64,000 nt of DNA, from positions 7,447,743-7,511,742 of the forward strand of contig CM035360.1 in the NCBI GenBank assembly GCA_020137815.1, in the 5' to 3' direction. The notes under the pieces are model-generated. The model made no database searches and was not told the DNA's origin. It saw only the letters and a program-made list of their open reading frames with translations. This DNA is from Hormiphora californensis (Eukaryota > Ctenophora > Tentaculata > Cydippida > Pleurobrachiidae). Positions 38,601-61,695 of the stretch are shown piece by piece. The position numbers and the translations under genes are program-made. The stretch's first letter is position 1. The number at the start of each line of letters is the position of its first letter.

Positions 38601-39900
38601 GCACAGAATATCCATCCTGCCATCATGTTAGCTCTCCTCACAATGTCACCAATGTGATGCGTCCACGTACCATCCGCCGATAGCCAAACGCCCAAATCTT
38701 TCACATGCTGCTCTGGCTCCACCACAGTTCCTCCCGAAGTAACATAGGATAAGGTTTCTGCAGCGAAAGGCAGCTCTCTCAGGAGTTTAGATCTGCCTAG
38801 CGAGTAGTTTACCAGTTGAAATTTTTCCTCGTGAAGTCTCATATTATTAGTCAGAGACCACTGACTCACATTTCCCAAGTCCTTCTGGAGTTCTGCCTGG
38901 TCTAGCAATGTCCGTATTACCTGTATGAGCTTCGTGTCGTCTGCAAACGACAAAGCGTCAGCACTTGACAAAGACTCCTTCAAGTCGATTACGTAAAAGA
39001 TGAACAAAAACTCTGTGAAGCATTTATAGTAGGGGCAATAAAACACAAATTCAAGGAGTATCTACAAATCTCCTAACAAACCCCCCCCCCTTTCAGAGAG
39101 AGTTCTACAAACAAAAACTCAAGTCAATGACTGAACAACTGACAGAGAAAAACGAGTGTCAACCTATTGCTGATATTGAAAAGTTGTTGGAGGAAAACAG
39201 GATTCTGCGAGATAAAGTTGACCGATTACAGCACATCAATGCAGCCCTTGTGGCCCACACCCCTAAACTGGACCAACACCGGACACCAACCCTTCACACT
39301 CGTAGCTACCCAGGACCTAGTGCGATCAAGAAACGAAAAAGCAAGTTCAGGGGCAAACACGTTACTTTTGAAGGGGAGGAATCAGGTCGGGGGAGCAGTT
39401 TCCTAAAGAGTGTTAAAGAGAAAGTGAGCGTTGAGGGTGAGATCCACAATTTACAACAGCTAATATTGGATATGCAAAAAGTTAGTAACGGTCTTGCTGA
39501 GACTGTCCTTGATAAAAACATTGCTTTAAAACATCAGCGAGCATCTAATCGATTGTTGGGCGAACGTGTTACTGAGCTGGAGGGAAAACTTCGAGCACTT
39601 GAAATGTCAGGATTCTGGAATGTACCGGATGATGTTCTCTCAACAGATAACCCAGCTAGAGAGAGTGCACTGAAGAGGCTAACACTGGGAGAGCAGGTTC
39701 AGGAGAGAGAAGGGGGTGGGAGTGAGAGGGAGGAGGAAGATGGGGATACTGAGGTGACAGCGTTGTTGTTGGATACGGAGGGGTGGCAAGTAGTGAGGGG
39801 TAATGAGGAGGAGGAATGTAATGAGACGAGTGGGTTGTTGAAATCAGGGCCGGCCAGTGAGGATCTGTGTGATTTGCTGCCGGTCAAAGAAGCCTGGTGA
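32628..39900 (+). CDS. CCDC149: CCDC149-like coiled-coil protein
   Basis: Exons 32628-32696 (ATG), 32774-32845, 33041-33157, 33270-33314, 34553-34612 and 35222-35326, then 37256 to about 37300-37399, and 39097-39900. All firm joins are phase 0; the total is about 460 aa. The start of exon 3 (EYKLCRQKLTSKRDAQKILL) matches the N-terminal heptad region of CCDC149. Exon 8 has the family's C-terminal signature (DKNIALKHQRASNRLLGERV, ELEGKLRALEMSGFW). The molecular role of this coiled-coil family is poorly known. Exon 7 runs into a GA microsatellite, where the frame meets a stop (37397-37399) before any good donor; a weak GTCTAC donor near 37313 with a shifted acceptor would restore the frame. Introns host an antisense gene and a LINE fragment. 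Confidence 0.8.
33405..33929 (-). CDS. Nested antisense gene: single-TM acidic protein (174 aa)
   Basis: An uninterrupted frame on the opposite strand inside CCDC149 intron 4. Residues 8-28 form a hydrophobic segment (ALTSCTIAAGAAAVLCWWWL), a signal anchor or transmembrane helix. The rest is extremely Glu-rich with EEGQ-type repeats (about residues 55-95) and a heptad-like region (VDVLMRLIEEAGEDELEELG). A TATA box and two E-boxes lie just upstream of the ATG, which supports an independent gene. No family recognised. The high Glu content comes partly from a CTC/CCT-rich bias of the other strand, so a chance frame remains possible. Confidence 0.5.
   Translation of the reverse strand: MFSSVSRVALTSCTIAAGAAAVLCWWWLKEEPLREEKNTEIEEGRSAREEETVEEQVEEEKEKLEGHEEAGEQGTEEGQGDEEGQQEGQQEEEGQQVKEETGKVGDEVDVLMRLIEEAGEDELEELGRRVKELEERVEAGEKVAGGAKGDVVKEDPEECFSPRNLHEEKNLTEI
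33946..34015 (-). promoter_or_regulatory. TATA box flanked by two CACGTG E-boxes
   Basis: On the minus strand TATATAAG (33986-33979) lies about 50 bp before the ATG of the nested gene at 33929. CACGTG occurs at 33946-33951 and at 34010-34015, each within GCACGTGCA. A start site about 25-30 bp after the TATA box would leave a short 5' UTR. Confidence 0.5.
35600..36720. repeat. CT-rich low-complexity tract in CCDC149 intron 6
   Basis: Imperfect CTCTCT, TCCTC and TTTCTC sequence. Ser/Leu-rich and Arg/Glu-rich open frames on both strands are composition artefacts. Confidence 0.85.
37883..39018 (-). mobile_element. 5'-truncated LINE fragment (reverse transcriptase C-terminus)
   Basis: The frame from about 39018 to 38033 reads VIDLKESLSSADALSFADDTKL and ends PPVRGYTTVPNDF, parallel to the ORF2 C-terminus of the LINE at 26855 (FADDTKL, RPILEYCCLVW, SLQRRRQRY, DRPPVRGY). 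Homology begins just before FADD, so the copy is 5'-truncated, as expected of LINE insertions. Past the stop a short tandem TTGAAC repeat (37884-37896) may be the 3' end. It sits in CCDC149 intron 7 and belongs to a related but distinct family. Confidence 0.8.
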
Positions 39901-40695
39901 GACTGAACGGCAGTAGGCAAGTGAGTGGAACAGTGGAACACTTTCAGTTGGACTTGTCTTTCATATCTGAAACCGTAGCAAAGTTGCCAAGTTTAGGATA
40001 GGCTTTAGAGATAGATTTTAGAAATTGAGGGGAGTGGGATATTAATACGACTTAGTTTATTGTTTTCTGTTTTCTGTTTTGAAATTAAAGAATCAGATAA
40101 TGATAGTGATAATGATTATGATATGACGTGTGCTGGTGCACCATGGTGACAGTTGAGTTTGTCTAGTTTGTAAATTGTAATTTCTTTTTAGGCTGCAGGC
40201 GGTCTAGACCCATATAATAGTGTCTTTCAGCAATCTAAATTAATCCATTTAATCATAGTTTGTGAATAAATATCATCACAGGCATTTTGAAGATGCTGAT
40301 CCGGAAAGTCAATATTTTTAAGCGCGGCGTCGAATTTGCGCGTGACAATACGACGCCGCGCACACAAATAAAAATATTCTTTTTTCGCGAAAAAAAAGCA
40401 AATTTCGTGCGTCTTGGACGTCGTGTCGTCGTGGCCTGGACCGCACTGTGGGTGGAGCTGTGAGGGTGGCAAATATGGAGCACCACTGTCATATGTCACA
40501 GTGACAGCAAGCACTACTCCACCTGAAATAAAGAAACTATGTATTACTCATCAAAATAATAAAATATTAAAAGTTTTCCTAATTTCTGTTGAGATGAATT
40601 ATAGCTCCGACATTAATCAACTTATCATAGAATAAAACGTGGATATTTTATTGGTCATATTATTATCGCAGTTTAACATTTCCACAAAAAAGGTC
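39901..40695. other. Intergenic; CCDC149 3' UTR and PDZ-LIM 5' flank
   Basis: ATTAAA at 40084-40089 is a possible polyadenylation signal. A GC-rich imperfect hairpin (GCGCGGCGTCG...CGACGCCGCGC, about 40322-40361) lies between AT-rich arms. No supported gene. Confidence 0.4.
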
Positions 40696-51572
<10,877 letters not shown>

Positions 51573-52061
51573 GACGGCCAAATACAGACTTGAAGCCGAA
51601 AATTTCTGTTGGTGCTTTGAATTTGAGCGTGATGCATATTGAAATATGAATATTTTGTAAACAAATAATTATTGATTTCCGTAAAGAGTACAAGCGCCGA
51701 TATTTCGAAATATTTCCTGACATTTTTTGTATTCCAAAGATTTTTTAGTGATTTGATTTAACCAACGTTTACTTCATTTCTTCCCCTTCCAATATTACCC
51801 CAGGCATCCCCTATTAGTGCCTAAACTATTCGGGATGTCTTGGGCCTGGCATGGTAACTTAAAACACAAGATATACAGTTAAAAACATATTAAATCTCAC
51901 ACATCACCATTAAAAATACCCTAGCTGATCTCAGTTTTTCAAGCGACTTCTGTAAACAAGCTCTAACAAATGAGAGTCCTTAGGGAGAGAGATAAGTTGA
52001 TCGTAGGAGAGAGAATCAGGATCCGTGTCCTGGTCTCTCAGTTCTTGCCGCTGCTCCTCTG
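51573..52061. other. Spacer between convergent genes
   Basis: 3' flanks of the PDZ-LIM gene (+) and the sulfotransferase gene (-). A second minus-strand frame (52117 down to about 51950, ending YRSRLKN) overlaps the last sulfotransferase exon in another phase; it could mark an alternative C-terminus but is unsupported. Confidence 0.4.
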
Positions 52062-53871
52062 TCACTGCTTTATCGTCTCTCGCTTCTGAGGGACGTAATT
52101 TGTTAGAATTCGGAGAGCTTGTTATAGAGGAGTTATCAGTTTATGGCCGCATGAAAGATCTGAGAGAGAATTAGGACTTGAGAATAGGACCCAGTGTGCC
52201 CAGGGTACCCCAAATGGGGAGAATCCAGGAGTGTTTCAGTTAAAAACTCACCAAGATGTTGAGCGAAGGGAAGGCATCGTGTATTCATGGCGAGGCACTG
52301 GAAGTTATCACGGGCCCGAGGTGCTAGCACATTCTCGTAGGTACCATGGTATCCCCTCTTTGATCCTGTGAGGAGATATGAAACTGAAACTTTCAAGAAA
52401 AGGTGCGATGGCGATGGCAATATTTTAAGAGAGGCAGTACGACCAAGTTACTTAGTAGGTATGAATCAAAATATCGGGAAAGGCCCGAGCCCCTATCATG
52501 ATCACACATAAACCCCCAGCTCTCACCTTGTACACAGAAGCTCTGTACGGCCTTGTTAAGTTGTTGGAACTCAGCCAATTCCTCCATGATCCCCTCCTCA
52601 CTCCCAACCTCCCTCCAGAATGTAGCATTGAAGTGATCGTATAACGCCTGATCAATGTGCTGTATCTCCCCAATCCGTGCTAGGGTGTACGGCTCTTCGA
52701 CTGTATCACGCTTTATCCGCTCCAGAGACTTTAAATAGAGGATGTCTTCAGTTTGGAGGCATAACCGTCTCTTTAGGAGAACTAGGGAGAGATCAAAATG
52801 CTCAGTGATCAGAACTAAATCCCACTTTTTATCAGCAGCCGAGATGAAGTCACTCAGGTAGTCCTCTCGCTTCAAAGATTTCACATATCCCTCCATCTTA
52901 AACCCCATATCAATAGCATTTGAGTTAACCAGGTTCTGACAGTTTTTACAGAACCAAGTTTTAGTTAGGTATTCTGAGTGGGTCCTCAGGAACTCCTTGA
53001 TGCTCTCTTCAAATGTGTTCGCGGGGTAGTGCTTGGTTTTATTGAAGAAGCTGTATGCTGAGATAAACTGGGACACCGGTGATCGGAGGATGGTGAATCT
53101 GATAGGATTACCCCGGATATGAGCCGTTAGAAAGTCATCATTGTACATGGCATGCTGTGAGAAAATGTCCCCCACTAGGCGACCCTCCATGAGTTTGAAG
53201 TCTGCCAGACTCCGGTACTCAGTGGAGGATGGATAGGAGTAGAGGAGCTGGTCAAGTCCTGCTGTTTCACCGTACCTAATGGGAGGGAAGGAGGGTTTAG
53301 GGGTCGGCTCAATGCTCATTGTAAACGATTTTTTAACCGATTTCTTGATCGCCATAACCAATAACTTGGTTCGTTCGAACAATAAAATACACTACTGGGG
53401 GGTATTATAAACCCACCTCAAGAGGATATTTGTGATGGTACTGCTTCCAGTTTTATGTGTTTTGGTAAAGATAATACTCCTCTTTTCACACCGGTCTCCC
53501 CTCCTCTCTCTGGAGGCTGGTAACAATGGCAGTGCTTCAACTGTTGCATCAAAACCTGCCTTTCCTAACTCGACATTACTGGGCTTGTTTAGTGATAGCT
53601 GATGTTCTGTTGTAGGGGAGATGGGGTGCTAGGGAGGTATCCAATTGTAGGGGCTGGTATTCAAATGGTCAGATTGAAGCGAAATTATCTCTCCCAAAAC
53701 TCCAGTTTTACAAAACTAACTTGGTTGGTTGTTGAGCTCTCTGCAGTCAGCAATGTGCTCCCTGACCAGGTAAAGGATGAGGGTGGTGAGGGTGATGAGG
53801 ACGGCACAGTAGGTGAGACACTTTATCCGGCGGAGCACCAGGAGGATCTGGTGGAGTGTCCGCTCGTACAT
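52062..53871 (-). CDS. Galactose-3-O-sulfotransferase family protein (Golgi)
   Basis: Five minus-strand exons, 53871-53721 (ATG), 53606-53417, 53275-52527, 52365-52252 and 52117-52062, agree in phase and give 419 aa (human GAL3ST1 is 423). An Arg-flanked signal anchor (about residues 18-36, CLTYCAVLITLTTLILYLV) predicts a type II Golgi protein. The 5'-PAPS loop FTKTHKTGSST is at residues 97-107. The 3'-phosphate site FTILRSPVSQFISAYSFF follows in exon 3, with LVLITEHFDLSLVLLKRRL, the conserved FDxSLVLLK segment. The family transfers sulfate from PAPS to the 3-OH of galactose in glycolipids and glycans. The acceptor substrate cannot be told. The open frame upstream of 53275 is intronic. Confidence 0.9.
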
Positions 53872-53880
53872 CCTGTGGAG

Positions 53881-54480
53881 GAGGAGAGGAGAGGGTTAGG
53901 AAAGGAATCCTGTGGAGGGGAGAGGAGAGGGGGTTAGGAGAGGAATCCTGTGGAGGGGAGAGGAGAGGGGGTAAGGAGAGGAATCCTGTGAAGAGGAGAG
54001 GAGAGGGGGTTAGGAGAGGAATCCTGTGAAAAGGAGAGGAGAGGGGGTTAGGAAAGGAATCCTGTGGAGGGGAGAGGAGGGGGTTAGGAAAGGAATCCTG
54101 CGGAGGGGAGAGGAGAGGGGTTAGTTAGGGGGTTAGGAGAGGAGAGGGGTTAGGAGAGGAATCCTGTGGAGGGGAGAGGAGAGGGGGTTAGGAGAGGAAT
54201 CCTGTGGAGGGGAGAGGAGAGGGGGTTAGGAGAGGAGAGGGGGTTAGGAGAGGAATCCTGTGGAGGGGAGAGGAGAGGGGGTTAGGAGAGGAATCCTGTG
54301 GAGGGGAGAGGAGAGGGGGTAAGGAGAGGAATCCTGTGGAGGGGAGAGGAGAGGGGGTAAGGAGAGGAATCCTGTGGAGGGGAGAGGAGAGGGGGTTAGG
54401 AGAGGAATCCTGTGGAGGGGAGAGGAGAGGGGGTTAGGAGAGGAATCCTGTGAAGAGTAGAGGGGAGGGGTTAGTTAGGG
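53881..54480. repeat. 38-bp minisatellite array, copy 1
   Basis: More than a dozen units of GGAATCCTGTGGAGGGGAGA-GGAGAGGGGGTTAGGAGA (exactly 38 bp between units at 54252 and 54290), with variants. Gly/Arg/Glu-rich open frames over it are artefacts. A shorter array of the same unit is at 57960-58200. Confidence 0.9.
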
Positions 54481-54839
54481 GGTTAGGAGAGGAGAGGGTT
54501 AGTGGATCTTGAAGTAGGGGAGGGAATGGGGTTAGTTAGGGGAGACGGAGGGCCTAGGGGGTTAGTGAATCCTGGGGAGACGGAGGGGGTTAGTGAATCT
54601 TGAAGTAGGGGGAGAGAGGTTAGTTTGAGGGAGACTAAGGTGTAAGGGTAATGTGTGGTATAATAGTAGGGGAGGAGAGATGAAAATAGGGGGATAGAGA
54701 GAGGAAAGGAGAAGTTAAAGAATCCTGAGTAGGGGAGGAGAAAGTCGAAGAAGAGGGAGACACTAAAATATACAGAAAGAGAGATTTACAGATGTATTTG
54801 ATAAAAAGAGATTTAAAAAAAGAACTATGATGAGAAATT

Positions 54840-57800
54840 CAGTATGCAATACCTTATTCCTAGGTTCACCGACAAACAACCACTTTCAGAAGGACCACTT
54901 TCAGAAGGACCAAACAAAGGGAAAGTGTTCTTACAGGGTCTGATATATGAGGGCCCTTGTCTAGACTATCTGGTATCCAAGCAAGCAGAGTTAGATCACT
55001 CAGATGTAACAGATCTAAGAAAGACAAATAAAAGCTGGGACTTTGGCTGCACAACTTAGAGTGGAACTGGAAGAGCCCTGAAATTGGATCAACTGCATAT
55101 CTCTCTTTCCCTTTCTCTCCCACTGTCTCTCCCTCCCACTATTTCTCTCCAACTCTCTCTCCCATTCTCTCTCTCACACACTATCTCTCTCTCCAACTCC
55201 CTCCCACTGTCTCTACCACTCTCTCTAACTCTCCGATTATTGGATTACTGATCCCCACCACTGGATATAGACAAGGAAAGCGAGGGTGTCAAGGGCCAAA
55301 GGGAGCCACCACTGCAGGCGCCGGGACAGACAGCAGAGGGGTTAGAGAGAAGGAAAGAGAGATCAGATCAACGTTGAAAGATAGTTGAAAGAAGATCCGA
55401 GTAACAAATTTAATGACGTGATCTAGGACAGGACAGAGGACGCTAGAGTCTGTAGCTGCAGAGCCACTGCACTGTAATGACAATATTGAATAGCTGGAAT
55501 ATATTTGGTCCTGATGCAAGATGTTGAACTGTGAGGAAATAGGCACGATAAAAAATGAATTAATTAAGCTCCCTTTTTTTACCAATTTTCCCCGGGGGTA
55601 CAAAGGACATTGCGCCCCCCCCCCCCAAAAGGGGGTAAAAAGAGGGGAAGAAGGAAAAAAAAAAGGGGAAAAAAGGGAAGGGGGGGAAGTAAGGAAAAAG
55701 AAAAAGAAGAGAGAAAGGGGGAAAAAAGGGGGGGGAAAGGAAAAAGTTTTGGGGTTTTTTGGGTTTCCCAAATTTGGGGGACTGTAAAATCAAAAAGAAG
55801 TTCCCCGCCGGGGCCAAAACCGGTTCCCCCGGAACACCCCCCCCCTTTTCTGTGGGTTTTGAAAAAATAGGTTTTTTCGGAAAAAAAGGGTTTCTAAAAT
55901 AAAAAAGCAAATAATAAACAAAACCCCACAAAATTTTTTAAAATGGGTCTTTTTTTTTAAAAGGTTTTCTTTTTACAAATTTTGGGGAAAAAATAAGTTT
56001 TTGGATTTTTGGGAAAAAACAATTTTTCTTAAAAAAATTAAAAATGTGAAAAAAATTTTTTTTGGGTAAAAAAAAACAAAAAAAACTTTTTTTTTTTTTA
56101 TAAAAAATTTTAATGGGGTTAAAAAATAAAAAAAATTGAAAAAAAGGGTTTAAAAAAATTTTTTAAAAAAAACGGGGTTTAAATTTTTTTTTTGGGAAAA
56201 AATTTTTTGGGTTTGGGGCGGTTTTTTGGGGGGGGGAAAACACTTTTTTAGGGAAATTTTTTTAAAAAAAGGGAAAAAACCCGGGAATAAAATTTTTTTA
56301 AAAGGGGGGTTTCGAGTGGTTGGGAGAAGGATTTGAGCGAGGTCTCGACCTATTTTCTCAATTAATGTTTTAAAATTAATTGGGGAAAGGGGGATATGTG
56401 TGATATTGAGCGAGTTGGGGACGGTGTATAAAACAAAAAATACGGACTGACAAACTTACGACCTTGATAAGTGTGGGTACTAATGTGCGTCTTGGTGATG
56501 AGATGAGAGGGATTCTTTTACAGTAGAGGTAAAGAACACGAAACGATCAAAAAACCAAATAAGGCGGGGCAGATAAGCAATTTTTGATTTTTTACACGCG
56601 ATAACGACTTTTGTGCACCCAAAAAACAAGGATGTCTCTTAGCGAGGTATAAAAAAAAGGAAATACCCAAGGTCGGGGGGGGGGAAAGGGGGGGGGGGGG
56701 GAAAGGGCTTGGGCCCAAACTTCCCTTTAACGGTTCACAACTACCCCGGCCCGGGGGGGGGGTTATTTTACTGAAATGGGATAAAGGCTGCATTTTGTGG
56801 GGGTGATGTCCAAATGCAGGGGGGAAGCCGAGGGGTTTAAAAAAAAACAAAGGGGCAATTTTAAAAGGGGGGGGGGGAAAGTCAAGAAAAAAGTATTCCA
56901 AAATAAAAAGCTGAAAAAATAGATGAAAGTAGACTGAAAGAAGACTGAAAGAACCAGTCCCAGACAAAAGATCTCCAAATCAAAAGATGCAAAAGATATT
57001 CGATTGTTTGCAAAGACCAATCAACTAATGACCGTCAGAAGAAAGAGAAACGCTTTGAAACCGATCTCGGGCAAATTGATATTTGAGATGGCAAAGAGAG
57101 ACCTTGGGGAAATTCGATATTCAATAAAAAAACAGGCTTCTAGGTTTGGGGAACAAAAATTGTTCCTGGGCGAAACGGGGAAGATGGTAACTGGAAGGGC
57201 GGAAGGGGCGGCAGTCAAATAACATTTTAAAGTTATTTTGATTTTAAAAAAGTTATACCCCGGGTCCAAAAATTTACAGAAAAAATAAACAGTTGACTAT
57301 AAAAAACTGTCGGAGAGGCGATGTTGTTCCATTGTGATCACTATAAAAGGATACCCTTCGCAGCACACTGAACATGCCACCCCAAGATATAACAAGCCAA
57401 TACTTAAGCTCCCCCCCTTACTGAATACCCCTAAACACCCCCAATAAAAAACAAACTTGTTAAATGTGGCCCTGGTTTGGGGTCCCTGTTATAGCGGGTC
57501 TGTAATGGGGTCTTTGTCCTTTGAACACACGTGCTAGTAGCGCACCCAAACCCCGCTTCACCCCAGCTAGGTGGTAAAATAGGAGTAAAAAATTAGAAAA
57601 TTTCACAATTTCAAATCAGCTGAGTATAATCGATAAACAAAAACAAAAAAATTTTCACAAAAAATGCAGGTAGGTTGTAAAGAAGGAGGGGCGTGTCCTG
57701 GGCTAATGACCGGGGCCTTTTTCTTCCTTAAAATTTGACCTCAAAACATGCCAAAAAAATAGGAAAAGGGGGCAATGGCATGTAAATGGTGATAGAGATT

Positions 57801-57950
57801 TTGAGGTGAAGGAGATGTGAACAAACCTAATGGAAGGACCAAAATGATGAAAAAAAGGGGGGGGTGGGTTGTGTCAAAAGGGCTGGTTCAAAGTGGGGGG
57901 CCCTGGTAACAAAGGGGGTGGGCCCTTGGAAAATAATTCCAAAAGTGGCG
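54840..57950. repeat. Segmental duplication, degraded copy
   Basis: From AGTATGCAATACCTTATTCCTAGG through the CT-rich tract, the GATATTCGATTGTTTGCAAAGACC block and the GGAGAGGCGATGTTGTTCC block, the order matches 58372-60930. Much of it (55560-56330, 56640-56880, 57240-57950) consists of inflated homopolymers relative to the other copy. No gene is supported in either copy. Confidence 0.75.
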
Positions 57951-57959
57951 AGGGGGGAA

Positions 57960-58200
57960 GAGAAGTGGGTTAGGAGCGAATCCTGGTAAGGGAGCGGAGA
58001 GGGTTAGGAGAGTACTCCTGTGGATGGAGTAGGATATGGGTTGGAGAGAGAGGGGGTTAGGATAGTATCCTGTGGATGGAGAAGAGAGGGGGTTAGTTAG
58101 GGGGTTAGGAGAGGAGAGGGGGTTAGGAGAGGAATCCTGTGAAGAGGAGAGGAGAGGGGTTAGTTAGGGGGTTAGGAGAGGAGAGGGTTAGTGGATCTTG
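57960..58200. repeat. 38-bp minisatellite array, copy 2 (short)
   Basis: A few units of the 53881-54480 minisatellite, again placed directly before the duplicated block. Confidence 0.75.
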
Positions 58201-58371
58201 AAGTAGGGGGAGAGAGGTTAGTTTGAGGGAGACTAAGGTGTAAGGGTAATGTAGGGGAGGAGAGATGAAAATAGGGGGATAGAGAGAGGAAAGGAGAAGT
58301 TAAAGAATCCTGAGTAGGGGAGGAGAAAGTCGAAGAAGAGGGAGACACTAAAATATGATGATGAGAAAGTC

Positions 58372-59356
58372 AGTATGCAGTACCTTATTCCTAGGTTCAC
58401 CGACAAACAACCACTTTCAGAAGGACCAAACAAAGGGAAACTGTTCTCACAGGGTCTGATATATGAGGTTGCCTTGTTCGACCCTCCCTAAAAAGGTTTG
58501 AACAAAACAAATATGAGGGCCCTCGTCTAGACTATCTGGTATCCAGGCAAGCAGAGTTAGATCACTCAGATGTAACAGATCTAAGAAATTGGAAAGACAA
58601 ATATAAGCTGGGACTTTGGCTGCACAACTAAGAGTGGAACTGGAAGAGCCCTGGAATTAGATCAACTGCATATCTCTCTTGCCCTTTCTCTCCCACTCTC
58701 TCTCCCTCCCACTATTTCTCTCCAACTCTCTCTCCAACTCTCTACCACTCTCTCTCCCACTCTCTCCAACTCCCTCCCACTGTCTCTCCCACTCTCTCTC
58801 TCTCCCACTCTCTCCCACTCTCTCTCTCACACTATCTCTCCCACTCCCTCCCACTCTCTTTACCTCTCCGATTATTGGATTACTGATCCCCACCACTGGA
58901 TATAGACAAGGAAAGCGAGGGTGTCAAGGGCCAAAGGGAGCCACCACTGCAGGCGCCGGGACAGACAGCAACTAAGAGGGGTTAGAGAAGGAAAGAGAGA
59001 TCAGGTTAGAGAAGGAAAGAGAGATCAGATCAATGTTGAAAGATAGTTGAAAGATCCGAGTAACAAATTTAATGACGTGATCTAGGACAGAGGACCCTAG
59101 AGTCTGTAGCTGCAGAGCCACTGCACTGTAATGACAATATTGAATAGCTGGAATATATTTGGTCCTGATGCAAGATGTTGAACTGTGAGGAAATAGGAGA
59201 TAAAAAGATTAGATTTAAGCTGCCTCTTTTTATGCCAATATGTCCGAGTGGTACCAGGCGACACTGCGCCCCTCCACCCTCCCCCTTGAAGAGAGTGGAT
59301 ACTGGAGAGAGAGAGAGAGAGAGAAGAGAGAGATGAGAGAGAGAGCGAGAGAGAGT

Positions 59357-59401
<45 letters not shown>

Positions 59402-60930
59402 CTCTCTCTCTCGTTTGTTCCTCGCCCCTCGCTCTCTCTCTCTGCCCCTACTCCTTCCTCTCTCTCTCTCGCTCTCTCTCTCATCTGCCTCTCTCTCTCT
59501 CTCGCTTCTCTCTACTCTCCTTCTTCTCTTCTCTCCTTCTCTCTCTTCTGCTTCGTCTCTCCTCTTCTCCTCATCCTCTCTCTTCTTCCATCCCTCCCGC
59601 CTCTCCCTTCCCTCCTACTGAAAGTAGACTGAAAGAGGACTAAAAGTAGACTGAAAGAACCCTGAACCAGTCCCAGACAAAAGATCTCCAAATCGAAAGA
59701 TGCAAAAGATATTCGATTGTTTGCAAAGACCAATCAACTAATGACCGTCCATAAAGAACATAAAGATAAACGCTTTAAAACCCGCTCTCTGCAATTGATT
59801 TTGAGATGGGCGATGAAGAGAACCATGGATTACTATATATTCAATAAAAAAACCGAGATGCTTCCATAAAACAAAAAAAAAACAAAAAACATAAAACGGA
59901 GATGCTTTCTTCTAGAGTTTGGTGAAAATAAAACCTCTGTTCACTGGACGAAAATATGGATTTGGTAACTGGAAGTCTGGACTCGCTTTAATTGGCAGTC
60001 ACTAATAATCATTTTTAAACTGGTGATTTTTGATTTTCGGAACTATTTAATAATAATAATATTTACCGGAATCCAAACTTTGCTCTTTTCACAGAAACTA
60101 AGTACAGATTGACATATAAAATACCTGTCGGAGAGGCGATGTTGTTCCATCTGTGTATCACTCATACTGGATACTTTTCGCAGCACACTGAACATGCCAC
60201 CCCAAGATATAACAACCAGCCAATATCTCTAAAGCTCCCACCCTTAGCTGATACCACCTCAACACACAACAACAACACTTGTTATAGTAACACACAGGTG
60301 GTGCCCCTGTGTCAGGGTCCCCTGTTAAGCGGTCTGTAATGGGTCCTTTATGGGGGTCTTTGTCCTGAAGAACACGTGCTAGTAGCGCACATAACCCACT
60401 CCATGCGAAGCCCCAGACGTCGGCTAATCAGCTCCAAGCTAGGTGTGTAATAATATGGAGTAAAAACTTAGAAAATATTCACAATATTCAACTCAGCTTT
60501 CAAGCTCATCAGCTGCAGTAATAAGCAGTCGAAGTCGATAAACAGACGACAAAAGTTTACAGATTACACAACGCACAAAGAACCAGGTAGGCCTTGTTAT
60601 GAAGGAGGGGGGTGTGGGGGGGCGTGTCCTTCCTGGGCCTAATGACCGGTGCCTCTTTGTGTCTTCCTCTTCCTGATATAATTTTGTGACCTTCAACAAA
60701 ACATGTCAACCCCCCCTCCTCCTCTCCAGTCTCCCCTGCTCCCTGTCCCCCGTTGGGTGCCCTTCTTCCTCCTAGTCGATTGTTCGTTGGACAGGTCTCT
60801 GTTGAAACCGAGCGCTATAAGGAATTACAATAGTGATGAAGAACGGGATGGGGGGCTGGCTGGTGTCAAATCAGTTGGCATGATTACAAAGTGGGGGACC
60901 ATGGTAACAAAGTGGGGCCCTGGGAAATAA
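58372..60930. repeat. Segmental duplication, clean copy
   Basis: Counterpart of 54840-57950 with normal base composition. It differs by small indels and by a 43-bp insertion (58468-58510) absent from the first copy. A CT-rich tract (58677-58865) and a GA/CT palindromic tract (59303-59610) lie inside. A 75-codon frame at 60703-60930 has no domain and is not preserved in the other copy. Confidence 0.75.
58468..58510. mobile_element. Ultra-short TIR element, family A copy 3 (43 bp), empty site known
   Basis: GTTGCCTTGTTCGACCC... to ...GGTTTGAACAAAACAA, flanked by ATATGAG on both sides (58461-58467 and 58511-58517). The paralogous position in the first duplicated copy (about 54943-54955) has a single ATATGAG and no insert. 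Confidence 0.8.
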
Positions 60931-61695
60931 TTCCAATAGAGACAAGTTAGGATTCGTTGAGTTGTCACAATACGAGCATGATGCCTTGACCACTTACGAG
61001 CATGAATGCTGAACCACTGGTAGGAACTTATTGCTGTCAGGGAGGAGGCGAAGGAGGACGGTGGAGGATGAGACCAGGAGTACCTGAGGAGGGCCAATGC
61101 CTGGACACTGGTTCCGCAGAAATAGGGTCAGGAGAAGTGTCAGGCCAATGCTCTGAAAGCCTTATTGAGTAGGCCGGATGGGGGGTTGTCGACGGCAAAG
61201 TTGGGAAGTAAGGGGAGATAAAACGTATTATGAGATGGTGTGAGTGCACATAATACATGTCACCTAGGAAGACATATATAATTACATGAAATATGAAACG
61301 TGATCAATATGTCTTATGGCGGGCTTTTTTTATGCTTCGAATACGTGATTGTGTTTGTTAAGTTCAAATGTGATTGTGTTTGAACTTGTTAAATTGATCA
61401 CACCCCCTATGCGATGCACTTAACCAAATAAGATGATGAATGAGATGATGAAATCTATATTGTGGGAATATAATTCTTTCTCTATCTCCCTACAATGGCC
61501 AATAAATGGAATATTGAGAATCTAACACGATTACTCCGATCATAGCACAATGAAATAAAATTATACTTAAAACTGGTGCGGTAGAAAACAGTCGAACTTT
61601 TCTAACTCGATAACTGCATTTTGCACCAGTGCTCCCTTTTTCTCATTCAAACCGATTATTTTTCGTTCTACGGTATACCAGCTAAATACCTACCA
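60931..61695. other. No gene seen
   Basis: Unique, moderately AT-rich sequence. The phrase GTCAGGCCAATGCTCTGA occurs near 61139 and again near 61873. Opposing short open frames lack splice support. Confidence 0.35.

Noticed and set aside
40227-40514. 95-codon minus-strand frame upstream of the PDZ-LIM gene
   Set aside because: Crosses a GC-rich hairpin and AT runs, no domain, no splice or promoter support.
54204-54437. Gly/Arg/Glu-rich frame
   Set aside because: Translation of the 38-bp minisatellite.
53881-54480. CRISPR-like array
   Set aside because: Contiguous 38-bp units without distinct spacers, in a eukaryotic genome.
60703-60930. 75-codon frame starting MSTPPPP
   Set aside because: Not conserved in the duplicate copy, no domain, internal repeat.
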